Assembly (NCBI GenBank): GCA_011033025.1
Contig: WFMF01000639.1
Span: forward strand, 1 to 64,000
DNA from: Beroe forskalii
Taxonomy: Eukaryota; Ctenophora; Nuda; Beroida; Beroidae
Direction of reading: 5' to 3'
Length of the DNA: 64,000 bases
Shown here: positions 20,359-30,343 of the stretch, piece by piece
Numbering within the stretch: the first letter of the stretch is position 1
Layout: every line of letters begins with the position of its first letter
The notes under the pieces: generated by a model
What the model was told of the DNA's origin: nothing
Seen by the model: the letters and a program-made list of their open reading frames with translations, nothing else
The model's database searches: none
Translations under genes and position numbers: made by a program

Positions 20359-20679
20359 ACATTAACTTACTCCCGATGCTCCGAGGCTCGTGTACTGTTA
20401 GGATAGCCGTCCAATGCTCGCCCTCGGACCCTTCGGGTCCTCGGGCTCGCAAACCGCCGCGGGGGGCTTGCCAGCCCCTGACTATCACCCTGTGACACTC
20501 GTTCCTCTAATATATACGATGGCCAGTCTTTTCTATCACTGCGGGGGGTTACCGCCCTGGCCAGGGCGGGAATGGAAATATTGCTTTTTCCCATTTCATC
20601 ACATGAAGGTCAGACTTTAGCCTATAATTTAGATCTTATTATAGGCAAATTTTTGGCACCAGCACATCAGCAGCTATGG
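20359..20679. repeat. Spacer between the direct repeats, GC-rich palindromes
   Basis: Contains the shared 14014-14085 block, then hairpins GGACCCTTCGGGTCC and GCCCTGGCCAGGGC, and a segment (about 20590-20680, GGTCAGACTTTAGCCTATAA) that also occurs inversely at 45640-45720. So the repeat family is longer than the 350-bp core. Confidence 0.65.
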
Positions 20680-21030
20680 TTCTTTATGATTATAACATAA
20701 CACTTGATTGGTTAAGTAATTACCATTTAATCAGAAGTTAGTTGTTGTTATAATTATCATGCCGCCTCAGAAAGCAGAGCTCTTTAATTACTTAAGTTTA
20801 GTAAAAGAGTTTGAATTGTTTTATTAGGGCAGCATCCATCAGTCGCCTTGAGAATAATTAACCAATTCGAGGAAATTACAAATTAAAACATTCAGAGTCA
20901 AGGTAATTATATGAGTTGAAACTCAGCGATGAAATAAATTTATCAATAATTAGCAAGCCCGTTGGGCCTGCAAGATAATACAGAACCAAATACTAATCTC
21001 ACAAAACAGTTTATAAAGGAGCAAAAGTAA
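20680..21030 (+). repeat. ~350-bp dispersed repeat, copy 2
   Basis: A direct copy of 20004-20358, differing by few indels (GAGTCAAGG for GTCAAGG; AATTAACC for AAGTAACC). It again ends with the AAGCCCGTTGGGCCTGC hairpin and GGAGCAAAAGTAAC. Confidence 0.9.
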
Positions 21031-21438
21031 CAATAATTCTTTGGTTACTTTCAGTTATGATGGACCCGTCAGGTTTTGATTATTATAATTTGCAATTGTA
21101 CGATGAAGTTAAATCTGAAAATTAAAACCGAGTATCCTACTCATACTGAACGTTGAATTTAGCATTGATTCACGCCAAGAGCATACTTCCAAAGTCCTAA
21201 TGTACTATGCCCAATTTTTGACTTAATGTGATTTTTGCTTTTGGTCAATCTTAAATTGCTCTTTATTCACATTTTCCGTTAATTATGCTAACCGGTAAAT
21301 TTTTAATAGGTAACTCAATGACTTTTGCAGTGATGATGATGATTTGAAAGTACTTTGCATTAAAAAGTCAGCTCGTTGTGGTTATTTGTGTTCTGGAACT
21401 TGGCAATTACAGTGTTTTATTAATTATCAACTCAGCAT

Positions 21439-21726
21439 CAAGGTTGTTAAATACGTATTTTTTTAAAATACGACAAAAAATACAATACGTATTTTTTGGC
21501 AGAAACTGCCGTACTTTTTCTCCTTCAATTTTGAACTTTGCTTAATTTCGAATTTACAACTATAATTGTCATGTATAGGTCGCGCGCGCACTCTAAATGT
21601 TTATGATACCATCCGTGTTTATATTAGATTTCTAAGCCACGTATTGTGAGAAAAATACGCGTATTTTTCTTCCGAGGCTAATACGCCGTACTTTTTCGCG
21701 ATTTTTTCACGTATTTAACATCCTGG
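21439..21726. mobile_element. hAT-type MITE, 288 bp, 8-bp TSD
   Basis: The ends are CAAGGTTGTTAAATACGT and, inverted, CCAGGATGTTAAATACGT. Both sides are flanked by CTCAGCAT (21431-21438 and 21727-21734). The interior has TACGTATTTTT-type hairpins and no ORF. Confidence 0.85.
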
Positions 21727-21776
21727 CTCAGCATTGATTTAAATCGAACGACGTCTGTTACAGATTTATGAAGAGA

Positions 21777-22420
21777 TAGCAGGCCCGTTCGGCACTGCTA
21801 CGCAGCATCACACTCGCAAATTTCAGACCTAAGCAGTTCACATTAATAAAAAACTTTTTACAGCATTGAAAAATTCGAATCAGAACCAAAGTAATTCAGG
21901 AAAATAGCGTAACAAAATCAATAAAGCGAGAAATGAAATTCACTCACTTCTCATGTTACCATAGCAACGCAAGCACTTTCCGCACTCTGCACGTGCATGC
22001 CGACACAAATCCATACACACATCGACACAGTGCCCATACACACGGTTTTCCCATTCTAATCTATGATGCCGACACAATGGCCCATACACACGCCGACATA
22101 AAATCCACACACACGCCGACAAAGTGTCCATACACACGGTTTTCCCATTCTAATCTATGATGCCGACACAATAACCCACACACACGCCGACACAAAATCC
22201 ATACACTCTTACGAAATTATAATTAAGACTAGCAGGCCCGTAGGGCCTGCAAATATGTAACCATGGCAACGCGCGCGCCTATATCCATACTGCACGTGCG
22301 CGCCCTAAAATGTGTCCACAAAAGGACTAAAAACGTTCAGACATGTCACAAAAGGACGAAAAAAGCGACAGAGAATGCGAAATTATATTAGAGACTAGCA
22401 GGCCCGTTGGGCCTGCAAAT
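21777..22420. repeat. GCAGGCCC hairpin repeats, possible Helitron-like ends
   Basis: The palindrome GCAGGCCCGTTGGGCCTGC or a close variant occurs at 22232-22250 and 22398-22416, with related AGCAGGCCCGTTCGGC at 21779 and AGCAAGCCCGTTGGGCCTGC at 20281 and 20953. Several follow the phrase GCGAAATTAT..AGACTAG. On the minus strand the hairpin is followed by CTAG, as a Helitron 3' end could be, but this is not proven. Confidence 0.5.
21965..22215. repeat. CACACGCCGACA minisatellite
   Basis: Irregular tandem units of about 27 bp around CATACACACGCCGACACAAA, with GGTTTTCCCATTCTAATCTA repeated twice within. Open frames across it are by-products. Confidence 0.8.
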
Positions 22421-22674
22421 ACATAGCTCACTCGGCGCTGCTACGCAGCACCTCGTTCGCAAAATTCAAATCAACTAAATACTTTTTACTGCATCAAAAA
22501 AGTCCAACCACATCAAAAGTTATGAAGCTCCGAAATCAAAATAGCATTAAACAGAAATGAACGCGCGCGCAATTAATCTGCACGTGCAATTTCCCCCATT
22601 GCGCGCGCGTTGCCATGGGGCGTGACGTACGGAGAAAAAACAGAAAGCGCGAAATTATAAGTAAGATTGTAATA

Positions 22675-23148
22675 TACATATGCTCTGAAATACTCAGGAA
22701 CTGTGTTATGGGCCAAGAACCATTTTTGGGGCACCCGTATGGCCTTATTTGGGGTATTTCGATATCTTGGCTCAGGAAGGTCGTAGAGACTTCTTCTTGG
22801 GCGGAAAATGTGTGTAATGGCCATGTTTATATACAACTTGTTAATAAACATATGCTCTAAAATGCTCACAAACTGAGTTATGGGTCAAAAACCATTTTTG
22901 GGGCACCCGCATGGCCTAATTTAGAGTATTTCGGTATCTTGGCTCAGGAAGGTCGAAGAGACTTCATCTTGGGTGGAAAATGTGCGCAATGGCCATGTTT
23001 ATACACGACTTGTTAATAAACATATGCTATAGATTGCTCAAAAACTGAGTTATGGGCCCATAACCATTTTTGGGCACCCTCATGGTTTAATTCAGGGTAT
23101 TTCGGCGTCTTGACTCAGCAAAGCCGCAGATATTTTGATTTGGGTTGG

Positions 23149-23150
<2 letters not shown>
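22675..23150. mobile_element. Foldback element A, left arm (inner part)
   Basis: About 2.5 more units of the arm repeat, same orientation as 12776-13705. It starts at ACATATGCTCTGAAATACTC, the point in the unit where the 13705 copy stops, so the two were contiguous before ~9 kb was inserted. Confidence 0.75.
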
Positions 23151-23152
<2 letters not shown>

Positions 23153-23189
<37 letters not shown>

Positions 23190-25116
23190 CAAAATTTCAT
23201 CAAGACTCGAATGAAACAGCAATTAACTGATCTGGAACGTCGATAAATTACATCTTCTAAGGATCATACAGCTAAAAAGACATTCACGAATTAGTATAAA
23301 AGAATACAATATCAAAATCTGAAAAGTCAAGTGATGGCGTACGGCCAGAGCACACATTAAAATTTGTTACAATATCAATGATTCTCTACAACTTAAAAGA
23401 AAAAATTACATTATCAATGGCATACATAAATCTGAAAGCAAACAATATCAATAAATTATTACATCCTGAAAACATCAAACATAAAAAATCTGAAAGAATA
23501 AATTACAAATAAACGAAGTCGGGTAAAGGGGTGAATCTGAGCTATGCAAAATACATGAATAAACGAACTAGAAGATTACCAGTAGTAACCAGGGTATAGG
23601 AATTGACTGATAGAAGGGATTTGGGAATGCTCTTGTGCCTATCTATAGTCATGGGATTAGTTACTTTGTGCTCGCTTATTGGCAATTAATCGTTCATTAC
23701 GGATGTTCAGCCCTCCATCTGATTCAAAGGTTTTAAGTTGGTGTTGCCAATAAGCCTCTTTCTTACTTAGTTTGTTGGTAATGCTCTCTGGCGTATCCCA
23801 TGGCTCAGGCTTAACCTTATCTACAAGGGTGACCTTTAGTTCTAGTGCTAGAGTAGCATTGTATATATATATATATAGGAGAGTGCCTTTGGTTTTGGAC
23901 TTTCATCCAAGTTATGCAGGTGCTACAAGAGCTGTAAATAAACATAAGCACCTTCTTGACTTGGATGAAACTCTGGAAGAAGTTATTCCAAAGGATAAAA
24001 TCTTTGTAACTTTCAGAAAGGCCAGAACCATAGGGGATTCTCTAGTGCACTCTCGTTATTCGCGCATCGACTCTGATAACAATAGTAAAGCTCTAGGTAA
24101 TATCAATTGTGGTAAGTGTAATTTATGCAAGTTCTTTTTATCAGAAAATTCAGTTAAAATTCAGTCACTTTCAACCAAACAAATGTATAATATTAACCAA
24201 TCTATTTCATGTGAAGATGAACATGTAATTTATGTGATAACTGATTTAGTATGTAATAAACAGAATGTAGGCAGTACTGATAGCACCATGAAACTTCGGT
24301 TTTCGAACCATAAAAGTCACATTAAGAAAAAAGTTAATAGTTGTAGAGTAGCAGTTCATTACAATCAGAATAAAGCTCATAAGTTTAGGATAGATAGTCA
24401 GGCCCAATACAATGCTACTCTAGCACAAGAACTTAAAGTCACCCTTGTAGATAAGGTTAAGCCTGAGCCATGGGATAATCCAGAAAGCATAGCTAATAAA
24501 TTAAGTAAGAAAGAGGCTTATTGGCAACACCAGCTTAAAACTTTTGAATCAGATGGAGGGCTGAACATCCGTAATGAACGCATTATAGCCAATAAGCGTA
24601 AACAAGGCAAGTAATCCCATGACTATAGATAGGCACCAGAGCATTCCCAAATCCCTTCTATCAGTAAATCCTACATCTTGCTTATTGCAGTTATTATACT
24701 AGTCAGCTTATGTACCATTTTTCCATGTTTATCCTTCCCACATTTTATAACTTCGTTGTTCAGTTTTCTTTTATTCTTTCAGTTTTTCAGATGTTTGATG
24801 TTTTCAGAATGTATTTATTATTTGATATTGTATTCTTTCAGATGTATGGTAACCATTGATAATTATGTAATATTTTCTTTTAGATGTAGGGATTCATTGA
24901 ATTTGTTATAAAATTTCTAATCTGTGCTCTGACCGTACGTCACCACTTGACTTTTCAAACTTTTGATATTGTATTCTGTTATACTAATTTGTCTGTGTAT
25001 TTTAGCTAGATGATCCTTAGAAGATGTAATTCATCGAAGATTCCGATCAGTTAAATGTAGTTTCATTTGAGTCCTGTTCAATTTTGAAATATATATATAT
25101 ATATATATATATATTG
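23153..25116. mobile_element. Penelope-like element with an inverted 3' copy
   Basis: A right arm (24410-25116), covering the end of the GIY-YIG ORF plus its 3' UTR, is present in inverse orientation at 23153-23868. Both arms end in (TA)n. Inverted or direct partial copies beside a Penelope element are typical of the family (pseudo-LTRs). The RT half of the ORF is absent. Confidence 0.85.
23880..24614 (+). pseudogene. Penelope-like ORF fragment, GIY-YIG endonuclease end
   Basis: The open frame (from 23772; element sequence from ~23880) keeps the C-terminal third of a Penelope-like protein. It has FVTFRKARTIGDSLVHSRYS, a zinc-knuckle-like CGKCNLCKF, then the GIY-YIG module: EHVIYVITDLVCNKQNVGST, with VIYVI and NVG in place of GIY and YIG, followed by LRFSNHKSHI and the CRVAVHYN..H region. 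It ends GGLNIRNERI. The reverse transcriptase core upstream is missing, so this is a 5'-truncated copy; the frame itself is uninterrupted to the stop, suggesting recent insertion. Confidence 0.85.
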
Positions 25117-25129
25117 GTTCGCAGCCTTG

Positions 25130-26660
25130 GCATTCGACTCCTACTAGACTCAAACCGAATTATTGAGTTGTTGGTATTCCAGAGCAAATCTTTATGAGCA
25201 AAGCACGACGTATATAAGAAACATGACCATTGCATAATGCATATAGTTTTCACACCGAAAATGAATTCTCTACGACGTTCCTCAGCTGAAGCATGGAATT
25301 CATCTCATGGGTGTCCTGAGACCAGTTTTGGCCAATCATTCGTCCGTCGAACATTTTATGGTGCAAGTTTGTTAAAAAGTTGTTAATAAACTGCGCACAC
25401 ACAACCCAGAACTCCAAAACAAAATAACTGCATGTTTTCTGAGCCAAGAGGCAAGGCACCGAAATACTGAAATACCCTGCGTTAAACCATGAGGGCGCCT
25501 CATAAATGATTATGGGCCCATAACTTGGTTTGTGAGCATTTTAGAGCATATGTTTATCAACAAGTCGTATATAAACATGGCCATTGCGCACATTTTCCAC
25601 CGAAGATGAAGTCTCTACGACCTTCCTGAGCCAAGATATCGAAATACCCTAAATAAGGCCATACAGGTGACCCCAAAAATGGTTTTTGGCCCATAACTCG
25701 GTTTGTGAGCATTTCAGAGCATATGTTTATTAACAAGTCGTATATAAACATGGCCATTGCGCACATTTTTCACCCAAGAAGAGGTCTCTACGACCTCCCT
25801 GAGCCAAGATACCGAAATACCCTAAATAAGGCCACACGGTGCCCCAAAATGGTTTTTGGCCCATAGCTCGGTTCCTGAGTATTTCAGAGCATATGTCTGT
25901 TGCAATTATATAAAAATGCTCATTACGCACATTTTCCGCCAAAGATGAAGTCTCTACGACCTTCCTGAGCCAAGATATCGAAATAGCCTAAATTAGGCCA
26001 TGCGGGTGCCCCAAAAATGGTTTTTGGTCCATAACTCAGTTTGTGAGCATTTCAGAGCATATGTTTATTAACAAGTCGTATATAAACATGGCCATTGCGC
26101 ACATTTTTCACCCAAGAAGAGGTCTCTACGACCTCCCTGAGCCAAGATACCGAAATACCCTAAATAAGGCCACACGGGTGCCCCAAAAATGGTTTTTGGC
26201 CCATAGCTCGGTTCCTGAGTATTTCAGAGCATATGTCTGTTGCAATTGTATATAAAAATGCTCATTACGCACATTTTCCGCCAAAGATGAAGTCTCTACG
26301 ACCTTCCTGAGCCAAGATATCGAAATAGCCTAAATTAGGCCATGCGGGTGCCCCAAAAATGGTTTTTGGCCCATAACTTAGTTTGTGAGCAATTGAGCAT
26401 TTTAGAGCATATGTTTATTAACAAGTTGTATATAAACATGGCCATTACACACATTTTCCGCCCAAGATGAAGTCTCTACGACCTTCCTGAGCCGAGATAC
26501 GATTTTTCACATATCAGTCGGCTGCGCCTCGGCTAAAAATCGATTTTTCGGCACTTTCCCGGGAAAGTTGCTAGATCGATTTTTCATGCGAAAAACCATG
26601 GAAACCACGCAAAATCGCTTGGAGTCGAATTTTTCCACTTTTAAATCCAATTTTGACTGT
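25130..26660. mobile_element. Foldback element A, right arm
   Basis: About six units of the arm repeat in inverse orientation (GAAGTCTCTACGACCTTCCT, GGCCATAACTCGGTTTGTGA), the innermost (25230-25500) strongly diverged. It closes with the inverse of the left terminus: AGTCGGCTGCGCCTCGGC, CATGGAAACCACGCAAAATC and TTTTGACTGTACTATAATA. No transposase is seen. Confidence 0.85.
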
Positions 26661-26915
26661 ACTATAATAATTATTTTTCAAAATATACATATTCATTATT
26701 CGTTCAGAATTAAAGCAAGTTATTTCGTAATTTCCACTAATTATTTAAAAAAAGCCAAACCTCACACCGTACACACAACGCAATTACCCACTCACGTGCA
26801 CAATATACAAAATGTACACGGCACACACTTGATTACACAGAAGTACATTTATACATACACACACTCCTCAGTAAATCCTCCTCAAGACACCTTCACAAAT
26901 ATTAGAAATTGAGGC
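26661..26915. other. Non-coding spacer
   Basis: AT-rich sequence with a CACA-rich stretch at 26760-26870. The open frame over it has no coding character. Confidence 0.35.
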
Positions 26916-26924
26916 ATGCAGTAG

Positions 26925-28147
26925 TTGTAGTGAACGCTGAATTTGGTCGTAGTGAACGCACGTTCCAATCATTTTTTAGTGAACGTTTGTGAACGTTCAT
27001 AATTGAGGAACAATTTTCTGCTGAAGTATGTTATAAAGTAACGCCCAGGAAACAAACTTCATGTTCCAAACGGCTAACTATAGGAATGATTTCATTTTCG
27101 TAATCTCAGTTTGATCCAACTAAGAAAATGCTGCTTTCAGAATTTTGAATTTCGGCCATTTTCACGATTTACAGCCTCTTGAAAAATGGGCTTTTTCGTC
27201 AACAATTGGCCACAAGGACCCAAAATAAGGCTGAAAACTGCTTTTCCCATGTCACTGATTTCCAGAGAGTGCACTAGAACCAAATAATGATGCATCATTA
27301 CGCAGAGTTATCCCCAAGTCCAAGTATGTCAGACAATTTTCTGAATTTTGATCAGTGTCTGGCAGGGGGGGGGTCGTCCTAATTAATAAACTTACTAGTT
27401 AACTCATGAAATTTTGCAGGTCAGTACAGTTTGATCCAACTAAGAAAATGCTGCTTTCAGAATTTTGAATTTCGACCATTTTCACGATTTACAGCCTCTC
27501 GAAAACCCCCATTTTTGGGCTAAAAATGGACTTCTTCGTCTATAATGGGCCACAAGGACCAAAAATAAGACTGAAAACTGCTTTTTCCCATGTGACTGAT
27601 TTCCAGAGAGTGCACTAGAACCAAATACTGATGCATATTTAACCATAATTATCCCCAAGTCCAAGTATGTCCGAGAATTTTCTGAATTTTGATCAGTGTC
27701 TGGCCGGAGGGGGGGTGGGTCGTCCCAATAAACTTACTAGTTAACTCATGAAATTTTGCAGGTCAGTACAGTTTGATCCAACTAAGAAAATGCTGCTTTC
27801 CGAATTTTGAATTTTAACCATTTTCACGATTTACAGCCTCTCGAGAACCCCCATTTTTGGGCTAAAACTGGACTTTTTCGTCTATAATGGGCCACAAGGA
27901 CCAAAAATAAGGCTGAAAACTGCTTTTTCCCATGTGACTGATTTCCAGAGAGTACACTAGAACCACTTTGAATGAATTTTGTTCGCACATTTTGGAGCAT
28001 TTTATATTTCAAGGCGTGTGCGTCACGTGTTTCGAATGTGGCTCTCGGAACTTCGGTTTTTTAGAAAAACGTTCTGAACGTGAAACTGTTTTAATGAACG
28101 CGTTCACAAAAATTTTTTAGTGAACGTTCCGTACGTTCACTACAACT
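26925..28147. mobile_element. TIR element carrying ~350-bp tandem units
   Basis: The ends are TAGTTGTAGTGAACG and its inverse near 28130-28147, each followed by GTTCACTAAAAAAT-like subterminal motifs (26975-27000, 28095-28135). Inside are about 2.5 tandem ~350-bp units (27105-27970) with CAGTTTGATCCAACTAAGAA, TTCACGATTTACAGCCTCT and CTGATTTCCAGAGAGTGCAC. No ORF. The TIR is of a hAT-like kind but no clean 8-bp TSD was found. Confidence 0.75.
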
Positions 28148-28390
28148 AAGGAAATTTGACTGCTGTGGCGGTCTACATGATTTTACTGCTGTATAAGTTA
28201 ACACTGATATAACTGAGCCGAGCTGAGGCATTTTTGCAATGAATTCCGCGAATAAAATAAGAAATCAACGTTTTATCGAGCAAATCAAGATAAATACATC
28301 AACCACAAAAGAATCAAATGCAACTAATAATAATGTTCATATTATGATATTCATCTAGATAACATGTTAGAAATGTAATGGCTACTGATA

Positions 28391-30343
28391 ATGTCAACGG
28401 AAGTAACACAAAAGAAGGGTTTGTTATCCGCAATAAAATCGCGTTTCCCTAAGAAGAGGAAGAACAAGTACAAAGTTGGGTATGAAGACCTGCTTACTGA
28501 TTCGTGCTCCCTGCCCTCCATAGCAGAAGAGTCCCAGCTTATCTTAGTGGAGGATTTGACATCTGACCCTAAAGAAGGTGGTGAATATGATGACTGCGAG
28601 GGGGATGTCAGCGAGGGGGCAGACAGTGCTTATTACAGTGGCATTGTGAGTGAGGAGGGAGAAGTTCAAACACCCACTCAGTTAACGGGAGATGCAGGAG
28701 GCCCTCCAGGCAGCAGTGAGGAAATTAACTATGGAGAAAGACACAAGTTGGGGAGAGTTTTAATTCGAGCACGGAATGTTGTGAAAAGCTCGGAAAGTGA
28801 CGAAGTTTCAGATTATTCTGAGGGGGAAGTTTGTTCTACTGTTTGTTCGGAGGATTCGTACTTCTGCAAGACTTCGGAAGAAGATGATGGGGAGAGTGAG
28901 TCGAGTGACCATCCTGCGGAAGAGGAATTTAGCACTTCAAGTGCAGAGGGTGCAGGTAATTCAGGAATGATTCCCATGATATTACATGATATACCATTAC
29001 TGCAAGGCTGCAACTCCCCAATCAGCAATGTTGAAACTGATGTCACCAGATCTGATCTTTCAGCTCTCGATCACACCAGAGATGAAGCAGGAGCCATGAA
29101 GTTTGTAAGGGATAGTTTGGAGGATCTCTTTGAAGAAGAACTGTCATTGTACCCAGGCGATCTTGTGTCAGCACTCGGTTCTGAGAGGGAGTTAGAACCA
29201 CTCTACTACGAAAACATACGGATTAAAACTCCTCCTCTGGATCGAGCTACATCGAGGAATATCCAAGAGGAAATTAAGACAAGTGATTCAAACATCTTTG
29301 AAAAGGCCAGACAAGCATCACCAATTGATGATCGGGGAGAGTTGGAAGAGAGTGAGGATAATTTTACCAAGAGTTCAGAGAGTTTACTGCTGGTTGATGA
29401 AATAGATGCGTACAACTTGAACAGGGGAATGAGTCCATCCACCTTGGTGTACAATGAAAAGTACATTGATACATCAGTAACGGTTTTTCCTGGAGACACA
29501 ACTGACGATTCTAAAAATCTAACCTATCAAATGTTCAAAACAAATGTACTCTTTAGCCAACAGACCAATGCCACAGAGCAAGATTTTATGGCAGTTGATG
29601 GTGAAAGCGCTTTCTCCTTTGAAGACCAGAATGGTGAAGATGCTTTGTGTGAAGGTGCTGAAGAAGTGTCCATAGACCCAGTAGCCCAGGATGAGAGATA
29701 TGCTGATTCCTGGTCACTCTACACCGACACCAGCACACTGCGACGATCCCGGTGCAGTGATGCTAGTTCCATGAGCTCACTAGAAACAGTTGTAGCCAAC
29801 AAGTCCGGTCGGTCATCTTCAGATGGCATGTACAGCTCCTATGATGGTTCAGACGAAGACAATGGCTCGGAAGTATCAGAAAGGACCCTCAACTTCAGGC
29901 AAATCTCGTGGGCAGATGAGGAGTTCATAGAATTACCAGCAGCTATCAAAACCTTGTGGGGGGATGATACGGAGTTGTTTGGGATAGTCAAGTTTTTGTC
30001 AAAGTGGGGCAAGTACAATGTAATCGTTGAAGGAACTTTGGACATTGATGATTTTTGGGAGGATCACATCTATTTCCAGTCCAACAAAGGAACACAGTTG
30101 GGTGCAGTGAAGGATGAGGGAAGTCGCTGTTATGAAAGTACTGCTGAACTCAGAAGAAAAAGCACCGAGACTGGATCTGATGAAGATGATCAGGATGAGA
30201 TCCTTCCTACTGCAGACTGCCAGATAGTTGACCGGTTGTTTACCATGTACCAGCAGAGAAAGCTGCTTCAGTTCAATGCCCTGCAACAGAAGAGCTTGTA
30301 CTGCAGTCCTTGCCAGAGCTTTCATATCATCGAAATCATATGA
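28391..30343 (+). CDS. Acidic protein, exon 1 (650-codon open frame)
   Basis: ATG 28391 is the first Met after an in-frame TAA. The frame opens MSTEVTQKKGLLSAIKSRFP followed by a basic KKRKNKYK patch, then acidic low-complexity sequence, and near the end LPAAIKTLWGDDTELFGIV and LSKWGKYNVIVEGTLDIDDF. The frame stops at 30343; a donor of phase 1 before that is needed to reach exon 2. Candidates include TTGG|GTGCAG near 30100 and GAAA|GTACTG near 30138, neither decisive. Confidence 0.7.
   Translation: MSTEVTQKKGLLSAIKSRFPKKRKNKYKVGYEDLLTDSCSLPSIAEESQLILVEDLTSDPKEGGEYDDCEGDVSEGADSAYYSGIVSEEGEVQTPTQLTGDAGGPPGSSEEINYGERHKLGRVLIRARNVVKSSESDEVSDYSEGEVCSTVCSEDSYFCKTSEEDDGESESSDHPAEEEFSTSSAEGAGNSGMIPMILHDIPLLQGCNSPISNVETDVTRSDLSALDHTRDEAGAMKFVRDSLEDLFEEELSLYPGDLVSALGSERELEPLYYENIRIKTPPLDRATSRNIQEEIKTSDSNIFEKARQASPIDDRGELEESEDNFTKSSESLLLVDEIDAYNLNRGMSPSTLVYNEKYIDTSVTVFPGDTTDDSKNLTYQMFKTNVLFSQQTNATEQDFMAVDGESAFSFEDQNGEDALCEGAEEVSIDPVAQDERYADSWSLYTDTSTLRRSRCSDASSMSSLETVVANKSGRSSSDGMYSSYDGSDEDNGSEVSERTLNFRQISWADEEFIELPAAIKTLWGDDTELFGIVKFLSKWGKYNVIVEGTLDIDDFWEDHIYFQSNKGTQLGAVKDEGSRCYESTAELRRKSTETGSDEDDQDEILPTADCQIVDRLFTMYQQRKLLQFNALQQKSLYCSPCQSFHIIEII

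Noticed and set aside
22573..26255. Several frames with AHIFRPRR..YDLPEPRYR
   Set aside because: They translate the tandem arm unit of foldback A; the same phrase recurs in each unit and stops vary.
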